Below are positions 21,611-31,924 of a stretch of DNA of 64,000 nt, in pieces. Both the position numbers and the translations under genes were made by a program. The DNA comes from Salvator merianae. Its lineage: Eukaryota; Chordata; Lepidosauria; Squamata; Teiidae. Each line of letters starts with the position of its first letter. The first letter of the stretch is position 1. The notes beneath the pieces are model-generated. The model was not told the DNA's origin and ran no database searches. It was given only the letters and a program-made list of their open reading frames with translations. Where the stretch lies: assembly GCA_003586115.2 (NCBI GenBank), contig QVOM02000034.1:108389510-108453509 (forward strand). The letters run 5' to 3'.

Positions 21611-22742
21611 TAGGGATGTGCACGAAAGGAATTTTCTCTGTTCGTTTTGCAATGCATCGAAGCTCCGTTGCTTCGTTTTCGCAGCAAAAATTTTCGCAAA
21701 AAAACCGGAAGTGCAAAATCAATGAAATAAGTAGCAAAAAACAAACGCCGCATATCCCCCTGCCCTCTCCCTTCTATATTTGACCGTCCACATTGCTAAT
21801 TTAAGGAGTTGCTTCGTTAAAGGTAAAAATTGCATGGAGCTTACTTTTAGCCGGCGGCCGGTTTGTAGCAGGATTCAAAGCAACGAAGGCACGTTTGGGG
21901 TTCCTCACTGCAGATCGAAAGCAAGTGAAAGCAAGTGAAGGAATTTTTTTCGCTTTGATTTTTCGTCATTTTCGATGCCTTTTCGATGCTCATGTCTGTG
22001 CGCGCGTGCGCGCTAACTTCTATCCCTTTAACTTATCGGCGCGACTCGTCGCTGTCTGCTGTCTGTGCCGATCGTTTGGGGCACAAAAATTATTACCTCG
22101 CCTACGAGGCGGGCAGGCTTAGTTAGCGACACGCGAAGCAATTGCCTTCAGCTCAGCGCGTAATTTAGAAGACTGGAGGCAGCCGCAGGATGAAATAACT
22201 CCCTCCCTACTTCCGAGCAGCAGCGAAATGACGCCTCGTCTTGCCTTCCCTCCCTACTTCCGAGCAGCAGCGAAATGACACATCGTCTTGCCCTCCCTCC
22301 CTACTTCCAAGCAGCAGCGAAATGACGCCTTGTCTTGCCCTCCGTTTCAAAAAGCAGAACTATATACCACCATCAAAGACGTTTTATTAACTCCTAGCCA
22401 TCTGAGTTTCTCATCCTCATGCGGTGCGATCGCTGCGAGGCAGGCGAAGAGTTAAAAAAATACTGTCTTTCCTAATGTGATGCATTACAATTTCCACCTC
22501 TAGAGGCAGAGACTTGACACTACGAAGCTACCGAGCTTCATTGCATCAAAGTTTTCGCATCGAAAAGAGACGAAAATAGCCGTTCGCGGTGAGCGGTGAA
22601 GGTCATGAAAATTGACGAAAATGGCCACGACTTTCGCCATTCGCTTTCACAATAGAGAGGGCACTTCGCATTCGATGCGAATGTCACGAAGCAACGAAAT
22701 TCGTACAAAATTCGTTGCTTCGAAATTTCGTGCACATCCCTA
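21611..22742. mobile_element. Non-autonomous hAT-type DNA element, copy B (1,132 bp)
   Basis: The terminal repeats TAGGGATGTGCACGAAA and TTTCGTGCACATCCCTA are perfect over 17 bp. The 8-bp duplications GATTTAAG are perfect. The interior follows copy A: cgccgcatatccccctgccc, tgaccgtccacattgctaat, the cggcgcgactcgtcgctg block, and tgcggtgcgatcgctgc. Compared with copy A it lacks a block near the left arm and one of about 55 bp near 21918. It gains two extra units of a roughly 45-bp tandem repeat. No transposase is present. The intact termini suggest recent activity driven by a transposase elsewhere. Confidence 0.88.
22198..22340. repeat. Tandem triplication inside hAT-type copy B
   Basis: There are three units of about 45 bp, each holding 'ctccctacttccgagcagca' and 'gcgaaatgac', with small differences (cgcctcg, acatcg, cgccttg). 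Copy A has a single unit at about 12470-12515. Confidence 0.85.
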
Positions 22743-23144
22743 GATTTAAGGTTTTTGTGGAAGTAAGAGCAGAAAGGAAGCTCCCATTTGAAGTTTCAAC
22801 AGAAGCACCCTGAAAAATAACCCCCAAGAGCATCAAAATTCTGCAAGAAGAGTCCACTCTGAAAAACACGGTCCAAATGGATCTGAAATTACCACACCAT
22901 TCAGACCAGGCAATGGGTGGGAGAAAGTCTATCCATCCAAAAGTGAGAAATGCATTTTAAGGTGAGTAATAGAGACTTGCAGAACCAGTCCAAAGTCCAT
23001 TATCCTGACCTGTACTATCTCTAGCCTATGCAAAGCCCACAAATATTTGGAGGCAATAATGTTTTTTTCTTGGTTTTCCCAGGAACCTGGGTCAGGTGTT
23101 AAATTGCACCCTCAGCCTAACTAGTTGTTATTATGCAAAAGGGT

Positions 23145-23204
23145 GTAGTAGCACCTTAGCGACTAACAGAAAGAAGCTGGGAACATGAGCTTTCATAGAC
23201 TAAG
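23145..23204. repeat. Common sauropsid dispersed repeat, left part
   Basis: 'gtagtagcaccttagcgact', 'aacagaaagaagctgggaac' and 'atgagctttcatagactaag' form the left part of a very common repeat of reptile genomes. It resumes at 23750 with 'cccacttagtctgaagcatc' and ends near 'tctaacatggctacatctct' (23847-23866). I recognise the motif but do not have a class name for it. Confidence 0.6.
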
Positions 23205-23746
23205 GGCCTTTCTACATGGACCATGAAGATTAAGGATCCATGTAGTACACTTCTAGACTTCATAGATCTGCACGTTAGTGTGGATTTATGAGGCCATGCC
23301 TCCTGCTGGTCTGCTCTGTTGATATTTGACATAGCATGATCCAGATTAAGGGAGACCTTAATCTGAATCACTGGCAGACTCATTTAATTAGGTCTACCAG
23401 CAAAACTAGCATAGCCCTGATCCAAAACACAGGAAGGATGCAGAAGGTATACCTCCTGTGTTCGGGACTACAAGGAGCACCTTTCAGTGGCATGCCATAG
23501 TGTGCCACCAGAAAGTACCCCTCAGAGGCCCTGAGGTTAGGAACATTTGTTCTTAGCCCTCAGAGGCATGGGGGTGTGACCACAAAGCTCACAAGGACTT
23601 CATAGCTGCACTATGGGCTGATCTGGATCAACCCCATCAGTAAGACAGTACTGATCCAGCCCACATCTTCCTACATTCTGAATCAGTAGGCTGGCCTATT
23701 CCAAACCCACTGATCCTGAGTTACCTGAGGGAAGTACGGGAAGGGC
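23205..23746. mobile_element. Fold-back-like element inserted in a dispersed repeat
   Basis: The left terminus, GGCCTTTCTACAT, and the reverse complement of the right end, GCCCTTCCCGTAC, resemble the GCCCTTTCTGCAC termini. The element interrupts the dispersed repeat that flanks it. The flanking 5-mers CTAAG and CTTTG agree at 3 of 5 positions. Internal inverted words occur (tccagattaaggg / ccttaatctga). It is non-coding. Confidence 0.55.
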
Positions 23747-23880
23747 CTTTGCCCACTTAGTCTGAAGCATCTGATGAAATAGGCTTAGTCTACAAAAGCT
23801 CATCCTACAAACTTCTTTCTGTAAGCCTCTTGCTTACTGATCCAGTCTAACATGGCTACATCTCTGAAGTCTAGTTATTA
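23747..23880. repeat. Common sauropsid dispersed repeat, right part
   Basis: This continues the repeat begun at 23145: 'agtctgaagcatctgatgaa', 'agtctacaaaagctcatcct' and 'ctaacatggctacatctctg'. Confidence 0.6.
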
Positions 23881-24289
23881 TTACCTTTCATTTGGGATAA
23901 TAACCTCTTCTTTAGATTAACAGGAAATAATGGAAGAGAAATTGAAACATTTCAAAAATATATTCCCAGTTTATTTCTTTTCTTGTAATCAGAAGTTCAT
24001 ATATATATATATAAATACTTTTCTCTCCCCATCCCCACATATTCCTCATTATTTTAAAAAAAAATCCACCTAACACCTCAGATTTTTCACCATATGTTTC
24101 TTTCGATAGTCTCATGTCCTAGTTGCTTGAGTGCTAATGATGGTTGATGAGGAATCACACTTTGACACATTGAGTTGACTGTCTCATATCACATGGAGAG
24201 CTGTACCTACTTCTTGAATTAGAATTTTATCTCTGCGCACAGTGCAGTCATCCTAAATAAAAGCGAGATGTAAACTAAAAGATTCTCAA

Positions 24290-24970
24290 AATGCATTCTT
24301 CAGAGAAAATTCAAACTTCCCATCCTCCCCCTCCTACCGCCCCAGGAGGTCACAGAATTTTCTTCAAATATCCATGCAGGTGGTACGCATGCACGCACAC
24401 ATTGTCCACTGCTCCCCCCCTTTCTTGTTCCAAGGAAACTCACAGCTCAGCAGGGAAGCAGTCAGTCTCAGGGAAGATAAGTCAAAATAGGTCAGACTTA
24501 AAGAAGAGACACAAAGATCCCTGGACAGCTTTAAGGAGTCCTGGAGGCTGAAACATTGACAAGATCAGAATGACAGCAGATCCTGCTGTTTCGAGGCTGG
24601 AATGCTTGCTCTGGCCATGGTGGCAGGAAGCATGCTGTTCAGATGTACCCAACTCACAGTGCTAACAGGCCAGGCCTATTTTCAAAGGCCCAGAAAGTGT
24701 TCCCAAAAGTCAGCCATTTTCTATGCCTTCGAAAACAAGGCTGGTCAGATTGCCAGCAATGTAGTGCACAAAGTAAGTCCACACCACATGGTGGGACGGG
24801 ACAGCAACAGAAAGTGCTGTCAGAGGAGAAAACACTTCTGACGGCACTGTTCCCTCCTCTATGGCAGGATAGTGGCTCAGTGGGTGTAGAAGTGTATAAA
24901 TCCCATGGCTCTATTATTGCACCATACAAGTCCTGCCATTCTCTTCTGAAGATAAGATGGAGGTAGAGTT
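24290..24970. repeat. Unresolved dispersed repeat sequence
   Basis: It contains the aaaagtcagccattttctat motif shared with 8.5, 42.4 and 59.9 kb. It also holds an inverted pair, aagtgctgtcagag with cttctgacggcact, near 24811-24847. Short frames here are not convincing. Confidence 0.4.
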
Positions 24971-25117
24971 CATGGAAGAAACAGGTACATCTTTACATTC
25001 TTTTGAAGCACTTGACTGCCTAACTGAAATATAGAGATACTAGAGCACTTGCTCTTAGAGGCCAGAATTGGTAGCAGGACATTCTTCTGACAGAAGGGCC
25101 TAAAATAAGATATTTGG

Positions 25118-25393
25118 AGGCACGGTGGCACAGAAGGCTAAGGCACTGATCTTTCAATAGGAGGATCAGAGTTCAAGGCCCCTGTCTGCTGTGTAGAGGG
25201 GATGAGCGCCCTCTACTGGCCTCTAGCTCCAGCCAACCTAGCTGTTCGAAAGCAAATAATTGCAAATAGATAAATAGGGAGCATCACATTGTGTGATGCG
25301 AAAGATAGACAGATGTAAGTCTTCGGGCGAAAAATAACCTTGTAAGCCGCTTTGAGTCAGCTTCGGCCAAGAAAAGCAGGGTATAAAACCAAG
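25118..25393 (+). mobile_element. tRNA-derived SINE (Sauria/Squam-like)
   Basis: The head is tRNA-like: ggcacggtggcacagaaggc holds an RNA polymerase III A box (tggcacagaagg) and gttcaaggcc at 25171-25180 fits the B box. Then come the SINE-specific 'ccagccaacctagctgttcg', 'gcaaataattgcaaataga' and 'aaataggga' blocks. The tail is 'gtaagccgctttgagtcagc' and 'gggtataaaacc', resembling LINE 3' tails used for retroposition. It ends in a long (TTC)n run. The head and body match squamate SINEs as I remember them. The subfamily is not assigned. Confidence 0.8.
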
Positions 25394-25466
25394 TTCTTCT
25401 TCTTCTTCTTCTTCTTCTTCTTCTTCTTCTTCTTCTTCTTCTTCTTCTTCTTCTTCTTCTTCATTC
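25394..25466. repeat. (TTC)n microsatellite at the SINE tail
   Basis: A nearly pure TTC run of about 70 bp directly follows the SINE and probably grew from its tail. Confidence 0.95.
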
Positions 25467-25924
25467 TTCCCATGAGGAAGCAGCTTGAACCTTGCCTTTG
25501 CCACAAAAGAGGTAACCAAATCAGAGCTCATGGTGGTCTTTTATCCAAGATAACTAAGGCTGCTCATGGCATTCCAAGATGCTTTGGAAAGGCATCAAAG
25601 TCTGCCTGTCTCCTCATGCCCTCATGCTGAAGGAGTGTGAGGACAGGTGGAGGGCCTTCAGTCACACACGAGAAGCAGCTCTGAAGCCATTTCTCATGCC
25701 CTGAGACAGGTACTTGCCCTGTGAAATGTGCCACATTTGCACATGGGCCTGCTGTGTCCACACAGAGAGGACAAGGAGGCCCTCTGAATGCAGGTGTGGA
25801 GACTTAGAGCAGCAGTTTCAGGAACAGGAGACAGGAGACTCCTCTCCAGGACTGCTTGAAACCACAAAGGTAATTGTTTGAAACCAATCTGGCAGAGGGG
25901 CCAGTACAACGGAGACACACTCTA

Positions 25925-26228
25925 AGTGGAAATATGTCGTATGAACTAAAAATCTTCATGAATTTTTTCATGTGTTCAGTTCAAATCAGGGACCGCTTTG
26001 GTTCAAAACTGATCTTTCTTCTTCAAACAGCACTGTGTTCATTTCAATTTGAAAGCCTTCAAACACCTCCAAACCTTGATCAAACAGGGTGTAATTGCTT
26101 GGTTTGTTAGAACACGCCTTTGGTTCGAATTCAAACTCTTGTTTTCGAACAGACAGGGTGTTCAACTTTTCAAACCCTGTTTGATTACAGCCAGTTCAAA
26201 CCCAAACCAGTTCAGCACATCTCTAGTG
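25925..26228. mobile_element. Divergent TAGGGATGTGC-family element
   Basis: The right end 'ccagttcagcacatctcta' matches the family's right terminus. The left end near 25933, 'atatgtcgtatgaac', is a poor match. The interior repeats gttcaaa and tttgaac words on both strands (for example 'ggttcgaattcaaac'), as expected from an old fold-back. Boundaries are approximate. Confidence 0.5.
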
Positions 26229-26229
26229 T

Positions 26230-27855
26230 GACTGAGTCAGTTTTTCTCCTGTTCTAACAACTTTTGTTAAATTTACAACCCATTCTTTTCTAAGCAATGA
26301 ACATGTGGTTCACACAGTATGGGATGGTAAAGATTTGTGCCATGACTGGATGTGAACTATTGTGTTTCTGTTCAGCACACACTTTGCAACACATTTTAGA
26401 TCATGTGCTATAAAGATTGACAAGTTACAGAGGACATTGCACCATTCCTTTCAACAGGGTTTGTGTGGGAGAACCCACCTTGGATTGTGTCCATTGTCAA
26501 TTAATTCCTCCTCCCCAAAATATGCACATCCATCTATTTTTATATACTAAGTTGATCCATCTTTTTTTACTGTCTTTGCTTGCTTTATTGCACACGCACA
26601 TACACACACACACATACACATACACACAAAGGCAGAGTTACTGTTTCCAAATAGCAAATGCAGCAGGCAATATCCTCAAATCATTAATGAGCTACACAGC
26701 AAACTATGTGACTTTGGGATATAGCAGGACATCTGATTTCAGAGATGCAACAAAATTCTTGGCATTTCATTGTCTCCAGTCTACCTCCTGTAAGATCATA
26801 TCTTTTTTTTAATAAACAGTGGTAGTTCATGTCTCAAAAAAAACTTGTCAGTTAATTACATATATTAGCTTTGAAATACGATTTCTGTCCTCTGAAAATT
26901 GATAGACACTAAGATGCTGTGGTTAGTTTGCTCTTATCAATATATATCAGTCCAAGAGTCCAAGACTGGTATATTAAAATACTTGAATATACTCTGCAGG
27001 AAAGAGAGAAGATGAGTTTTTTTAAAAAAAATATTTTAGACTGCTCTCACTTTCTTTTAATCCTCTTGAGGATTCATGGGGTGACTTTGTACCCCAACTG
27101 AGTGAACGTGCTGATGCAGTTTTTGTATACAGTTTGAAAAAATATTATTATCTCAAGCAATTTTAAGAGACCACCCCAGGAAAAAATCTCTACAGAATTG
27201 CAAGTCAGTTCTGTATATGGTTTGGCTGCGGGAACCAAAAAACAAGTCAGAGACAAGACAATCCTACCTAGATTTAAGTGGGAATGTAAGTATCTTTCTA
27301 GAGAAGCTACTGTCTGAAAGGTTATTCCTCCTTCTTGTTCATGTACTTTTGTTTCTCATAGTCATAGAGACAAACAGGGAAGTTAGCCAATAGTACAGGC
27401 TCTGGAATGCATCTGCTCCACAGAATCCAAAGAGATGGTTCACAGGAAATAGTGGAACTTAACGCTTACCTGGGTCTCTTATTATTCTGTAGTAATATCG
27501 CAGGTGCAGGGAAGCAGTGAATGGGATGTCATCTTTGAAGGGCAGAACTGTTACTGACATCCATGAGCATCTCCAGATTCAAAGCCATCACATCACACTT
27601 TCATTTTGGGACCAACCTGACATGCTACAAAAACTAGGCTGCTTTCCACAACCCTATGGATGTTGTTTAGCACACATCTTCACAAGTGGCATCTGCCTGA
27701 CAGTCATGTCATTGTGGTTAGGTTAGGATCTGTGGTCTGTCCCTTCAGGCAGTATATGCCAAGCAAGCTTGAAAACGATGGCATGAAGGCCTGGGGGTGC
27801 TGTGATTCAGCAATGTCATACTGCCCCTCAGCAGTGACATATGTATGCAGAAATC
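26230..27855. other. No gene seen; short (CA)n
   Basis: This is unique-looking sequence. A (CA/TA)n run lies at about 26592-26630 and an A-run near 26836. No exon or element could be supported. Confidence 0.5.
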
Positions 27856-27863
27856 ATAGTGCC

Positions 27864-28075
27864 AATGGTGGCTTATTGCTTTAAGGGTGGGTGTTTGTAA
27901 CTGGCTGGAAGCACGTGATTACTGTTTGCAGGCCCTCTGGGCCTCCACACTGTCACAGCAGATCGCTGGGACAACCTGCTGCAACAGTATGGAGGCCCAG
28001 AGGGCCCACGAACAATGATTGTGTGCTTCCTGCCAATTACAAACACCCATCCTTAAAGACACGGGCCACTACTAC
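27864..28075. mobile_element. 212-bp fold-back element, CAGTGGC family
   Basis: The arms pair from the ends inward: gctttaagggtgggtgtttg with aaacacccatccttaaag, and ctggaagcacgtgattactg with caatgattgtgtgcttcc. The loop carries gtatggaggcccagagggcc and its own inverse ggccctctgggcctccac. The flanking 8-mers ATAGTGCC (27856-27863) and TTAGTGCC (28076-28083) agree at 7 of 8 positions, which fits hAT. It is non-coding. Confidence 0.82.
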
Positions 28076-28129
28076 TTAGTGCCCATATTGTGGAAAATCT
28101 GGTGAGACCATGGTATCACACAGGCAGAA

Positions 28130-29160
28130 ATATTATGGGTATCCTTTTTTTTTTAGGAGTATTATAGCTGAAACACTGCTGGGTGAAGATCTGACCTACT
28201 CAGGTACCCTGAAGAAATGGTGCACTATCCTAAAGGACAACAGCTTCATCTGCATTTGGTTTTGCTAGACCAATTACATTTCTTATGTCCACAGGAGGTC
28301 CAAGGCAGTTATTCCATTGCCAACCATGCACAATGATGTGAAGGTTTCTGGGACAGACAAAAAAAACTAAGAGTAGCTTTGACCATTTAGTGTGCAGGTA
28401 CACTTACAAATTCAGTACAAATAGGTGGCCAATGGCACCGGGATTGTCAAAATCAGTCAAATTGGCTGATTTCTGGCAGCCCTGAATGGCACTGTTGTTT
28501 AAAGATGTTCAATATGATGATTTTGGTGATCAGTGCTAGTTGTGTGGCATGGGTGAGGAGTTTGAGCATGGATTCAGATGGAAGAAGGCTGCTTTTCTGA
28601 CACCAAACCAAAAGAAAGGTAACAGGCATTGTCAGAGGAATTTGAAGGTGCTCTGCTAAGTTTGTGGGGTGGATCTTCTGGACTGTGGAGAGTTTGGGAG
28701 CACTTGGTTTACAGCTTGTTTAGCTTAAACCAGCCCGAGCACATGGTCTGAGGGAGGATGAGCTTGCAGTTGCTGCTGATTCAGAGGAGCTAGTGGGAGA
28801 ATCCACATTCATCAGGTGGGAGATGCAAAGTCAGTTGAACAGCTGGTGAAGTATAAATGGAGGGTTTTTTTAGTTTAGTTTATTGATTTTGACCATATCA
28901 AAATTACAAATAAAAACATATAATCATAACATATGTAAATCATAATTCAAAATCAGAGTAACATAATTATCTATCCCCATCTCCCTTTCCCTGTGCCACA
29001 TTCTGATCAATGAATTATTTCCTAAGTCGGACAGCCTTAGCAAAATATAAGGCTACCCTGTGAGTTATCTGAATGTTTTCTCCCCGAATAAAATAAGTCA
29101 GTTTACTTTCTACATTCCAGTGGTGTTTTTTAAAAAGTTTTTAAAAAAATAAATAATTCA
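28130..29160. other. No gene; part resembles an unclassified dispersed repeat
   Basis: 28862-29130 ('gattttgaccatatcaaaat', 'ttctccccgaataaaataag') reads like a dispersed reptile repeat that I cannot name. The rest shows nothing I can support. Confidence 0.35.
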
Positions 29161-29365
29161 AAAAGTAATGTAACCTAAATAGTAACAAAAAGTAAAAAAT
29201 AATTTAAATAGTAACAAAAAATAAAATAATAATTTAAATAATTTACATAGTGACAAAAAGTAAAAAATAATTTAAATAGTAACAAAAAATAACATAATTT
29301 AAATGGTAACAAGAAGTAAAAAAAAGTAAATGGTAACAAAAAGTAAAAAAAAAAAAAAAAAGTAC
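29161..29365. repeat. AT-rich minisatellite
   Basis: There are about six degenerate units built around 'tagtaacaaaaagtaaaaaa' and 'taatttaaa', with a spacing of roughly 25-35 bp. It ends in an A-rich tract at about 29346-29361. Confidence 0.85.
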
Positions 29366-29369
29366 AACA

Positions 29370-30120
29370 AATTAAATGTCATGAAAGAGAGAGGAGGGAG
29401 GGGAGCGGGTAGGGGGGACTTTCCAGTGATTTTCATCAAGTGGGCGGTGTATTCTAAGTGACATCTGTTTCAGGAATACAGCAATTTCATTTATACTATC
29501 AGGGAATATATCTGGTATACCAATGTAACTTTAAGTGTAACAACGCATGTTTTCCAAGAACTCTGAAGAAGATTAAGTGCATTCAGCCATGGCCTGTGGC
29601 TTGGAACAGAGAGCAAAGCATGTGAGGCAAATATATAATTGACAGTTCCATTTTCAGCTTCCTGAAAGAGGGCCACAAGCATGGTGTGATCAGAGGACCA
29701 TTATGGAATATTCTTCCACCTGGCATCTCATATTCCATTCTCTCTCCCTGGTCTTCTCCTCTGCTTCCAAGGATCTCCAACATCAACTCATAGAAGCAGA
29801 GTTGCAAACACATCACAAAATATCATAACAAAAAGACTCGTGCTTAATTTACTTTCTTCTGGAGAACAGGGAGGCAGAGGAAGTGCTAACCAGCTCTTGG
29901 AAAAGATGCTGCTCTGTACAGCAATTATGGCTTTCACCTACACCGGTTCTGCACCTTGTCAGCTGCATGGAGTGAAGACTCATCAATCAAGAAGAGGGCA
30001 ATAACTGACATATTCCCAAAGAACTACTTCTGACATGCCCTCAGAGGAATATAAACTGTGACTGCTCTTGCTGGGAACCAATAAAGAAGATCACCTGAGC
30101 CAGCTGCTGCTTCTTTTTAC
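29370..30120. other. No gene seen
   Basis: A short A+G-rich part (29380-29420) is followed by sequence without a recognisable frame. An aataaa at 30080 in 'ctgggaaccaataaagaaga' could be an old polyadenylation signal of a retroelement, but no paired long repeats were found. Confidence 0.4.
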
Positions 30121-30360
30121 AGTGTACCTGGTTTTGTTACTGTTTTGTTCTTTTTATTGTATATGTTACTGTAAGTATTATTGTAAATAATATAGCTTAA
30201 TATCAGTTTACTGTATACTTTAAAATGTGGTTTTTATTCTTGTATGCTCAACTGCATGTTCTTGCTTTAATTATTCTTGTATTTTTGTTTTCTTGTGAAT
30301 GATTTTGGGCATTTTGGGGAGAAAGGTGGTATATAAATGCAAATACAAAAATTCAAAAAA
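30121..30360 (+). mobile_element. LINE 3' tail (CR1/L2 type)
   Basis: The T-rich 'gttttgttctttttattgta' part leads to 'ttgggcattttggggagaaa' and 'ggtggtatataaatgcaaat'. This is the standard tail of CR1/L2 elements. No coding part precedes it. Confidence 0.55.
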
Positions 30361-31429
30361 CTGATTTATACACGTAGATTAAAAAAAAAAAAAATGAAAC
30401 CTACCAGGGAAAAGTAAGGTGATCTATAATAAAAGTTTAATTGTGAAAATTTTGATCTGGAGATATTTTGTTAATTGCTTTCCAAGGCCCAACAGCTAAG
30501 AGCCAACTTCAAGGCCTTTTCTTTCTTTTTATTTTCTGGAACATAAATTATCATGAATGGTAAAATGTACAGCTAAGTCCAGCAAAAACAGAAAGCAGCA
30601 CATGTAGAATGTACACACAAAATTCAAAGGCAATCTAAATTCTTTATACTTACTTCCTCTCCCTCTATCCCAACTCATCAGATAGTACCTCCTTCAAATT
30701 CTTTACAGATCAGTCTTAAAAGTGATGGATAGAAATGCTTCATAATTTAAATTGATTTAGAGGAATATCAGAAAGAGCAATCCAAGCAGCAAATCCAATT
30801 CTTAAGATTTCTATTAACACTGCAGACTTTTTAAAAAAATGTACTTTTGCATGTTGAACAGGAAACTAAAAGTAATTATGCAAGTGATTTCCATATTACC
30901 ACAGAAGACCCAAATTAAGGACAACAATTCCAGGTTATTAAAATAGGTATGCTCTCTCTAAATATTTGGGGAAATGTTTATATTACATTTTTTCTTGCAG
31001 TAAATTATGAAATGAGAATAATGGTTATGAGCTACCTGAAGCATGCCAGGTATCCAATGAACTGAAATGAACAAATGGATAAATCAGTCTCATTGACAGC
31101 TGGCTTCCTTCACAAAAGAATTAGCAGACGGGGGGGGGGGTAAGTTCTGATAATAAAATCAGTGCTTTTGATCCATGCTTTCTAGGAGTGCAGTGGCTGC
31201 TAAAGTCAATGGGGCAGAAATCCTTTTTTGCTTTGCTTTGCAAGTCTTTCCCTTGCCCCTAACATTCTAACCTTGGGATAATAATCACCAAATGGTATTC
31301 CTATTATCCTAGAAGTTCACCATGAAGGCTCCAGGCTGCAGAGTCAAGTGTGGCTATATATCACGTCAAAGGCCTATGTGCATTTTTGCATCCTCTGTCA
31401 AACAGAGACCAACGAGATGTTGCTATTGG

Positions 31430-31690
31430 GAAGCCCAGAAACAAGACATGATGGCTATAGGTAAAGTGCCACCAGTTCAAGCTCCATGCCTTGTACTATA
31501 AGATCAAATGCACACAATTTTCTTGGCAACAGGACAGTGGTAGTTTGCCATTGCTTCCTTCAGGGATCTTTCAATTCCTCAGTCTAGCCATTGGTACCTT
31601 GTGTTCCCAAATAATCTTCTATCCAAGTACTAACCAGGCCCAAGGCTGACTTGCTTTCAAGATGAGGCATATCAACAAGCAACAGTCTAA
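31430..31690 (-). mobile_element. RTE/BovB-like 3' fragment joined to 5S rRNA-like sequence
   Basis: The plus strand gives 'cttggcaacaggacagtggt', then 'agtttgccattgcttccttc', the reverse of a BovB-related 3' motif. Directly downstream, 31621-31641 is identical over 21 bases to the antisense of vertebrate 5S rRNA around its C box (written as sense: ggttagtacttggat). The next 30 bases, to about 31670, remain similar to 5S (cttgctttcaagat versus cttagcttccgagat). Squamate genomes carry such a composite repeat. It is not an intact 5S gene. Confidence 0.55.
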
Positions 31691-31734
31691 ATGCAGTTAC
31701 TAATAACTAGTATTCACAGAATATGCAGACATGT

Positions 31735-31920
31735 TGCCACTGCTGCTGCTGCTGTTGTTGTTAGGTAAGACATATTCCTGGTGACTCCATGGTTGCATCC
31801 ATGCAGTTTTCTTGGCAGACAACAGAAGTCGTTTGCCATTGCCTTCTTATGGGAACATGCTGGGATCACACCTGCAACCATTCCAAGCAGTTTATTCTAC
31901 TACTGGGCTATGGCCACTCT
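31735..31920 (-). mobile_element. RTE/BovB-like 3' fragment with (TGC/TTG)n
   Basis: A (CTG)n-(TTG)n run at 31739-31761 is followed by 'ttaggtaagacatattcctg', 'gtgactccatgg' and 'gtcgtttgccattgccttct'. The order is as in the fragment at 15240. Confidence 0.5.
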
Positions 31921-31924
31921 CACA

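Noticed and set aside
25352..25630. Frames with long Phe or Glu runs
   Set aside because: They are translations of the (TTC)n microsatellite at the SINE tail.
30040..30130. Possible LTR with an aataaa signal
   Set aside because: No second copy, no TG...CA borders with a duplication, and no retroviral coding sequence nearby.
31612..31670. Functional 5S rRNA gene
   Set aside because: Only about half of the gene is similar, with mismatches beyond the C box, and it is embedded in a dispersed repeat.
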